NCBI GenBank assembly: GCA_964422925.1
Contig: CAYRDC010000001.1
Span: forward strand, 171,544 to 235,543
Length of the DNA: 64,000 nt
Reading direction: 5' to 3'
From: CAYRDC01 sp964422925
GTDB lineage: Bacteria > Bacteroidota > Bacteroidia > Chitinophagales > S012-47
Shown piece by piece: positions 59,133-64,000 of the stretch. A model generated the notes under the pieces. It had not been told where the DNA came from, did no database searches, and was given only the letters and a program-made list of their open reading frames with translations. Within the stretch, counting starts at the first letter, position 1. Each line of letters opens with the position of its first letter. The position numbers were made by a program, and so were the translations under genes.

Positions 59133-62069
59133 TCAGCCGGCCCGGGGGTCCTGTTTTTGCGGCCATTTTTTCATCCGCTCCACCTCGAGCTGGGGAATGC
59201 CGAATTCTTCCATCACCTTTCCTTCCAGCAGGTAAAACCCGGCCCCGGCAAAGGGGTGTTTTTTGCTCACCTGCGGGAAGTGCACCGTGTCGAAGGGCTC
59301 CAGGTCCGGGTCGCGGAAGCTGGCAAACTGCATCAGTTCGCCCCTGACGGTGCGCACGTACTTGATGGCAGCCAGGCTGCCCAGCATGCGGATGCGCTGC
59401 CCGGTGTGGCGGCCCATTTCCGCGGCCGGCACGGTGTTGCCGGGCGGGTCTTTCAGCAGGATGAAGGGGGAACTGACCGGGAAACCCAGCAGTTCCACTT
59501 CATCAAATGCATCTTCCAGGGGGCTTTGGGCCAGTTCGGGCAGGCGGAATTCACGTGCCGGGGCACGGAAGAGAGGGGCTGTCCCGGCCGGCACGGGAGC
59601 TTTTTTCAGCATCTGCACTTCCCACAACAGGGCTTTTTTGCTTTTGCCCGTGAAACGGAAGGCCCCGGCCCGCACCAGGATGTTCAGCTGCTCCTCCCCG
59701 CAGGGCAGGCGCTCCGCAAAATCTTCCAGCCCGAGGTATGGCCCCCGCGCCAGCCGCTCCTCCGCAATGGCCTGCCCGAGGCGGGCCTCCAGCCGCTCCA
59801 GGTGGATGAACCCCAGGTAAATGTCCCGCCCCCGCAGGGTGGTCTTGTATTCACTGCGGTTTACGCAGGGCGGATGCACCACGCCCCCGGCCCGCTGGGC
59901 TTCCCGCACGTAAAACTCCGTGTTGTAAAACCCTCCGAAATTATTGATGACCCCGACCATGAACTCCAGCGGGTAATACGCCTTCAGGTACAGGCTCTGG
60001 TAGCTTTCCACGGCATAGCTGGCCGAGTGGGCCTTCGAAAAGGAATAGCCCGCGAAGCTTTCAATCTGGCGCCAGACCTCGGCCGTCACCGCCTCGTCAT
60101 AACCCCGCTCGCGGCAGTTGCTGAAAAACTTGTCCCGGATGCGGGCCATTTGTTTGCGCGAACGCCTTTTGCCCGAAATTCCCCTGCGCAGCACATCGGC
60201 TTCAGCCAGGCTCAGCCCCGCAAAATGGTGTGCCACCTTGATTACGTCTTCCTGGTACACCATCACCCCGTAGGTTTCCTTCAGCAGTTCTTCCAGCTTG
60301 GGGTGCAGGTATTCAAACCCGTCCGGGTGGTGAAAGCGGTGGATGTATTCGCGCATCATGCCCGAACGGGCCACCCCGGGTCGGATGATGCTGCTGGCTG
60401 CCACCAGGGTCAGGTAGTCGCGGCAGCGCAGCTTGCGGAGCAGCTGCCGCATGGCGGGCGACTCGATGTAAAAGCAGCCGATGGTGTCGCCCCGGGCCAG
60501 GAGGGTGTTCAGGCGTTCGTCCCGCTTGAACTCCTCCACCCGGTGTATGTCGATGTCGCGCCCGTGGTTGGCGCTCACCAGGTGGATGGCATCGCGGATA
60601 TGCCCGAGCCCGCGCTGGCTCAGGATGTCGTACTTGTAAAAACCGATGTCTTCGGCCACGTACATGTCGAAATGGGTGATGGGAAAACCCTTGGGTGGTA
60701 TCTCGGTGGGGGTGTAACAGTGCAGGGGTTTTTCCGAAATCAGGATGCCCCCGGCATGCACCGAAAGGTGTTTGGGAAAATCCTCCAGCATTTTCCCGTA
60801 CCGGAAAATAAGCCGCGTAATATGGTCGCGCCCGCGGTAACGGTCCGGGTGGCGCACCAGTTCGTCTGTTTCGGACTTGGGCAGGCCAAACACCTTGGCC
60901 AGTTCCCGGATGATGCTTTTGCCCTGGAAGGTGTTGTAGGAGGCCAGCATGGCGGTGTACTGCCGCCCGTAGCGCTTGAAAACATAGTCAATCACCTCAT
61001 CGCGGTCGCGCCACGAAAAGTCGATGTCGAAATCGGGCGGGGTGTCGCGGTGGGGGTTCAGGAAGCGTTCGAAATAAAGGTCGAGCTCCACGGGGTCCAC
61101 ATCGGTGATGCCCAGGCAGTAGGCCACAATGCTGTTGGCCCCGCTGCCCCGGCCCACATGGAAAAACCCCCGCGAACGGGCGTAGCGCACAATGTCCCAC
61201 GTGATGAGGTAATAGGCGCTGTAGCCCATGCGGTCGATGATATCCAGCTCGTGGGCCACGCGCCTGGCGGCTTCGGGGTGGCGTTTCCCGTAGCGGTATT
61301 CCAGCCCGTCACGGGCCAGTTTTTCGAGCAGCAGGCGGTCATCCGCCCGGCTGCCAGTAAAGGTTTTCCGGTTTTTGTTTTCCCGGAAAGGTATATCGAA
61401 GGAACAGCTGTCGAGCAGCTGCTGGGTGTTGGTGATGAGGCGGGGGAAGACGGAGTAAAGCGGCAGCAGCTCTTCGGGCGGGCGCAGTGTTTCATCCGGG
61501 CCGGCCTGCTCTTCCGGGGCCAGGCGGCTCAGCAGGGTGTTGTTATCCACGGCCCGCAGCAGGCGGTGCAGGTTGTAGCCCGTTTTGCCGGAAAAAGTGA
61601 CAGGCTGCCAGGCCACCAGGCGGTGCAGGTGTTTCTTCCAGCCTTCCCGGTGCAGGCGCAGGATGTCGCGGGGCTTTACCCCGAAACGTTCGTTTTCCCG
61701 CAGCGCTTCCGGGCGGCAGTTCCCCAGCGGGCGGATTACCCACACGTGCTGCGATTCGGGAAAGGCCTCCGGAAACGGTTTCCCCGCCTGCCGGTAACGC
61801 GAAAAAAAGGCGTTGATTTCGCGGAACCCTTCCGCGTCCCGCGCCAGGAGGATGTAGCAAAGTGCGGAACCGTTGCGAATTTCCATCCCGGCCACCGGGC
61901 GTATGCCCGCTTCGCGGCAGGCCGCGGCAAAGTCATACACACCCGACATGTTGTTGATGTCGGTCAGGGCCAGGGCCTCAATGCTCAGGGCGGCCGCCCG
62001 CTCCGCCAGCTCCTCCGGGGGCAGGGTGCCGTATTTCAGGCTGAACCAGCTGTGGCAGTTGATGTACAT
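59133..62069 (-). CDS. dnaE2: DNA polymerase III alpha-type subunit, DnaE2/ImuC-like
   Basis: A 978-aa C-family polymerase, shorter than replicative DnaE (about 1160) and close to the error-prone group. The N-terminal PHP domain (residues 1-65) has altered metal residues: NCHSWFS and LTDINNMSG, where the usual His of TDHxN is Ile. The palm motif GRGSGANS is at about 307-314, catalytic Asp346, Asp348 and Asp350 are in PDFDID, and a helix-hairpin-helix (near YGVMVYQEDV onward) and a C-terminal OB fold follow. No imuA/imuB is next to it. The assignment to DnaE2 rather than DnaE1 rests on length and PHP state. Confidence 0.88.
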   Translation of the reverse strand: MYINCHSWFSLKYGTLPPEELAERAAALSIEALALTDINNMSGVYDFAAACREAGIRPVAGMEIRNGSALCYILLARDAEGFREINAFFSRYRQAGKPFPEAFPESQHVWVIRPLGNCRPEALRENERFGVKPRDILRLHREGWKKHLHRLVAWQPVTFSGKTGYNLHRLLRAVDNNTLLSRLAPEEQAGPDETLRPPEELLPLYSVFPRLITNTQQLLDSCSFDIPFRENKNRKTFTGSRADDRLLLEKLARDGLEYRYGKRHPEAARRVAHELDIIDRMGYSAYYLITWDIVRYARSRGFFHVGRGSGANSIVAYCLGITDVDPVELDLYFERFLNPHRDTPPDFDIDFSWRDRDEVIDYVFKRYGRQYTAMLASYNTFQGKSIIRELAKVFGLPKSETDELVRHPDRYRGRDHITRLIFRYGKMLEDFPKHLSVHAGGILISEKPLHCYTPTEIPPKGFPITHFDMYVAEDIGFYKYDILSQRGLGHIRDAIHLVSANHGRDIDIHRVEEFKRDERLNTLLARGDTIGCFYIESPAMRQLLRKLRCRDYLTLVAASSIIRPGVARSGMMREYIHRFHHPDGFEYLHPKLEELLKETYGVMVYQEDVIKVAHHFAGLSLAEADVLRRGISGKRRSRKQMARIRDKFFSNCRERGYDEAVTAEVWRQIESFAGYSFSKAHSASYAVESYQSLYLKAYYPLEFMVGVINNFGGFYNTEFYVREAQRAGGVVHPPCVNRSEYKTTLRGRDIYLGFIHLERLEARLGQAIAEERLARGPYLGLEDFAERLPCGEEQLNILVRAGAFRFTGKSKKALLWEVQMLKKAPVPAGTAPLFRAPAREFRLPELAQSPLEDAFDEVELLGFPVSSPFILLKDPPGNTVPAAEMGRHTGQRIRMLGSLAAIKYVRTVRGELMQFASFRDPDLEPFDTVHFPQVSKKHPFAGAGFYLLEGKVMEEFGIPQLEVERMKKWPQKQDPRAG

Positions 62070-62194
62070 GACCGGGTTTCCGGAAGCTAAGATACACCGC
62101 GATAGCTAAAAATAATAGCAAAGCGCTAAAATATTGGGTTTTCCGGGAGAACATGGGGGCCGAATAAAAAATCAGTGGGTGCGTTAATTTTATA

Positions 62195-62644
62195 ATGAAA
62201 AAATTTGTCCTTCCGGTGAAACGCCTGTTGTTGACGGCATGCTGCCTGTTGCTGCTGGCGGCCGGGGCCCGGCCGCAAACCGGAAGCCTGTGCATACGGG
62301 TCACCGGGGTGGAGCCGCAGGACGGGGCGGTATTGTTCAGCCTCTACGACCGGGCAGAGGATTTCCCGGATGAAGACCGCGCCATTTACCGCGAAGGCCG
62401 GGTGTACCCGGTGCGCGGCAGCGAGGTGCTGTATTGCTTCGACCGGCTTCCCTACGGCACCTATGCCGTGGCCGTGATGCACGATGAAGACGGGGACGGG
62501 GAAATGGACTACAACTGGATAGGTTACCCCGTGGAGCAGTACGGCTTTTCCAATAATCCCGCCATCCGCTTTTCAGCCCCTTCCTTCAGGCAATGCGCAG
62601 TCCAGCTCGACAAACCGAAGGTTGTGATTGAAATAAGGTTATAG
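62195..62644 (+). CDS. Secreted DUF2141 protein
   Basis: A 149-aa exported protein: signal peptide at residues 1-28 (LLLTACCLLLLAAGARPQ), then a single DUF2141 domain. Its marks are LCIRVTGVEPQDGAVLFSLY, the conserved YGTYAVAVMHDEDGDGEMDY, and IGYPVEQYGFSNN. The acidic DEDGDGEMD loop may bind calcium. The role is unknown. The genes on either side are on the opposite strand. Confidence 0.88.
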   Translation: MKKFVLPVKRLLLTACCLLLLAAGARPQTGSLCIRVTGVEPQDGAVLFSLYDRAEDFPDEDRAIYREGRVYPVRGSEVLYCFDRLPYGTYAVAVMHDEDGDGEMDYNWIGYPVEQYGFSNNPAIRFSAPSFRQCAVQLDKPKVVIEIRL

Positions 62645-62690
62645 AAAAACTTGCCTTTAGCGAAGCAATAAAAATACCCGCACAAATTCC

Positions 62691-63263
62691 TTAATGAGTG
62701 GTTATGGATGCCGCTTTTAATACAAGCCCCGGGCCGTTCATCAGATTTCCAGTACAGTCTTTTTTACTCATTTTGCATTTAAAACAACCGGGATCAGGTA
62801 TGCAAGTGGCAGTCAATACTCCGTTATTCAGTAAATAGGAAACTGCACAATCAGCATCCGGATTTCCGATCCTGCAATTGCATATAATCATAAGACAATT
62901 GCCTCCCAGCATTGAGTAATTTGTTGTTCCGTCAAATGGAAATATGTAATATGAACCATTGTTTGACTTGTTTTCATAAAAAAGGGTGTCTTCCGTTTGT
63001 ATCCAATCCGAAGGCGGGACAAAACTTACGAAAGTCTCTTTATCAGAACTTAATGTAGAAGAACTGCTCACCCAGACATCAGCATTGCTGTTCTGGTCAT
63101 AGATTACCGTTATCGTTACGGCTTTTGTTGTATCGTTTCCGTTTAATGACCTGAAGGTATAAGGATGGTTGGGAATAAACCAATCATTTTGCCCGAAAAC
63201 AGAAACAGGCGTCAACAAAAAAATAATGAGCACTAAGCGAGTAAATGTGGTAATGTTTTTCAT
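62691..63263 (-). CDS. Secreted cysteine-rich protein, unknown
   Basis: A 190-aa protein with a signal peptide (cleavage near PVSVFGQ), a beta-rich mature part, and eight cysteines clustered in its last third (CLMIICNCRIG, DCAVS, ATCIPDPGCFKCKMSKKDC). The cysteine spacing suggests disulfides. I recognise no family. The sequence is AT-richer than its neighbours, and the gene stands beside a repeat-like intergenic block. Confidence 0.6.
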   Translation of the reverse strand: MKNITTFTRLVLIIFLLTPVSVFGQNDWFIPNHPYTFRSLNGNDTTKAVTITVIYDQNSNADVWVSSSSTLSSDKETFVSFVPPSDWIQTEDTLFYENKSNNGSYYIFPFDGTTNYSMLGGNCLMIICNCRIGNPDADCAVSYLLNNGVLTATCIPDPGCFKCKMSKKDCTGNLMNGPGLVLKAASITTH

Positions 63264-63697
63264 GTCTGAAAGTTTTTGATAAGCTATTTTACATAATAAG
63301 TGTGTATGTGTGTGTGAATTTTAACATTTTTTAACAATTAGGGTTTCATTTCTTTTCTTACTCATTCTAAAATCCCGTCCGGTTTACAATTAAAGTGTAT
63401 TCTTTTAGTGGGGCGTTCGTTCAGAGATTCTTCGTCACGCCTCTGGCATGACTTCAGAATGACGTATTGGTTTTAGAGAGCGGAGCGCGCACGCGCGCCA
63501 CTGAAAATGGCCCTGCATGCAGAGGGTGTGTTTTCCTTCGCTGAATCCACGGAAGACGATGTGGCTTTTCTGTCCACCCCCTCCAACCCCCGTAACCATC
63601 CCGCCCCCCGCCAGCGGGGGACATTCAGTGAGCCAGCGAAACGCCAGGGCGTCCTGTGGACATGGGACATTTCTTCCAGGAATTATCAAATTTCTGA
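63264..63697. repeat. Intergenic block with repeat-like motifs and a GC hairpin
   Basis: 434 bases without a convincing gene; short frames on both strands lack protein-like character. It contains GAGATTCTTCGTCACG (about 63425-63440) with TTCAGAATGACG (about 63451-63462), a pairing I recall from dispersed intergenic repeats of Bacteroidota. Further on is a perfect hairpin, CCCCCGC/GCGGGGG (63605-63611, 63614-63620), next to runs of CCCCC. Copy number cannot be seen in this window. Confidence 0.4.
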
Positions 63698-64000
63698 CTA
63701 CTGACTACCGGCTGCCAACATCACTTTCCAGTACCAGGTGTGTTTTTGTGTTTGCAGCTCTATGAGGTACAAACCGGGCGGATTGCCGGCAAGGTTTATG
63801 GTAAGGGTGGGTGTGCTCAGATTGTCATATTCTTCCCGCAGCACTGCCCGTCCGGTGATATCATACACCCGCAGGGTGGTATTGCCATTTATCCCTGACG
63901 GGACGCTTATGCTTATCAGCCCGGTGCTTGGGTTGGGGTAAATGCTTAATCCCGCTTTTGGCGCGGGGATATTTTGCACTGCGTCATATATCTGGCAGCC
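63698..64000 (-). CDS. C-terminal end of a type IX secretion cargo protein (cut by window edge)
   Basis: The last 100 residues of a larger protein whose start lies beyond the window. It has a complete Por secretion sorting domain: LSIYPNPSTGLISISV, then TLRVYDITGRAVLREEYDN and NPPGLYLIELQTQKHTW. This signal sends the protein through the type IX system. The frame is open to the edge (GCQIYDAVQNIPAP), so the beginning is truncated by the window, not by mutation. Confidence 0.9.
   Translation of the reverse strand, partial: GCQIYDAVQNIPAPKAGLSIYPNPSTGLISISVPSGINGNTTLRVYDITGRAVLREEYDNLSTPTLTINLAGNPPGLYLIELQTQKHTWYWKVMLAAGSQ

Noticed and set aside
59157..62090. A plus-strand open frame of 977 codons covering the whole dnaE2 gene.
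   Set aside because: It mirrors the polymerase gene codon by codon, has no domain or signal, is rich in His/Gln/Pro as expected of an antisense frame, and the polymerase motifs on the minus strand are unmistakable.
63435..63704. Overlapping short frames on both strands in the last intergenic block.
   Set aside because: Frames in several phases at once with repeat-like, GC-hairpin sequence are what non-coding repeats produce.

Overview
The window looks like a chromosomal segment from a member of the Bacteroidota. Three things point there. Several genes carry the phylum's promoter form (TAnnTTTG, with TTTG about 20 bases upstream). At least two proteins end in a type IX secretion (Por) sorting domain. 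The window also holds a complete bat (aerotolerance) operon and many short-spaced, ATGA-overlapping housekeeping genes. Aerobic phenylacetyl-CoA epoxidase genes suggest an oxygen-using organism. No rRNA, tRNA, CRISPR array, prophage or insertion sequence was recognised.

Layout: (1) 1-8.8 kb, minus strand: moxR, a DUF58 gene, a membrane protein, batA, batB, batC, batD, batE and the start of radA, probably one transcript. (2) 8.9-16.9 kb, mostly plus: a padR-pspC pair, a TetR-type regulator followed by paaABCD with a clear palindromic operator, an opposing universal stress gene, an M29 aminopeptidase and nadD. (3) 16.9-18.9 kb: an AT-rich gene-free stretch with DnaA-box-like words, a membrane-anchored SRPBCC-like gene and two paralogous ArsR-type regulators. 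(4) 18.9-26.2 kb, minus: tsaB, an M28 peptidase, a TauE/SafE permease, an S41 protease, yidD, rnpA, rpmH and rho. (5) 26.4-42.7 kb: serS and a secreted type IX protein on plus, then a long minus-strand block (Ig-like lipoprotein, mnmG, ybeY, an anti-sigma-type kinase, a large coiled-coil membrane protein, xth, a cyclophilin, an omega-amidase-like nitrilase, an aminotransferase, a mannose-1-phosphate guanylyltransferase). (6) 42.9-53.1 kb: recQ against dxs, then scpA, two flippase-like membrane proteins and two M16 peptidases. (7) 53.2-64 kb: kbl, a degenerate TraB/GumN-like protein, a YD-repeat-like protein, a DUF4143 ATPase, a second DnaE-type polymerase, small secreted proteins, an intergenic repeat-like block and the tail of another type IX cargo protein.

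The most notable unlisted signals are two parS-like palindromes between ybeY and mnmG. The window also holds rpmH-rnpA-yidD and the DnaA-box-like region near 17 kb. Together these suggest an origin-proximal neighbourhood, although dnaA, parA and parB are not present. Other points are an out-of-frame rpmH/rnpA overlap, a PaaR-like operator over the paa promoter, three convergent gene pairs whose stop codons abut with no spacer, and promoters placed so close to start codons that the messages should be leaderless.
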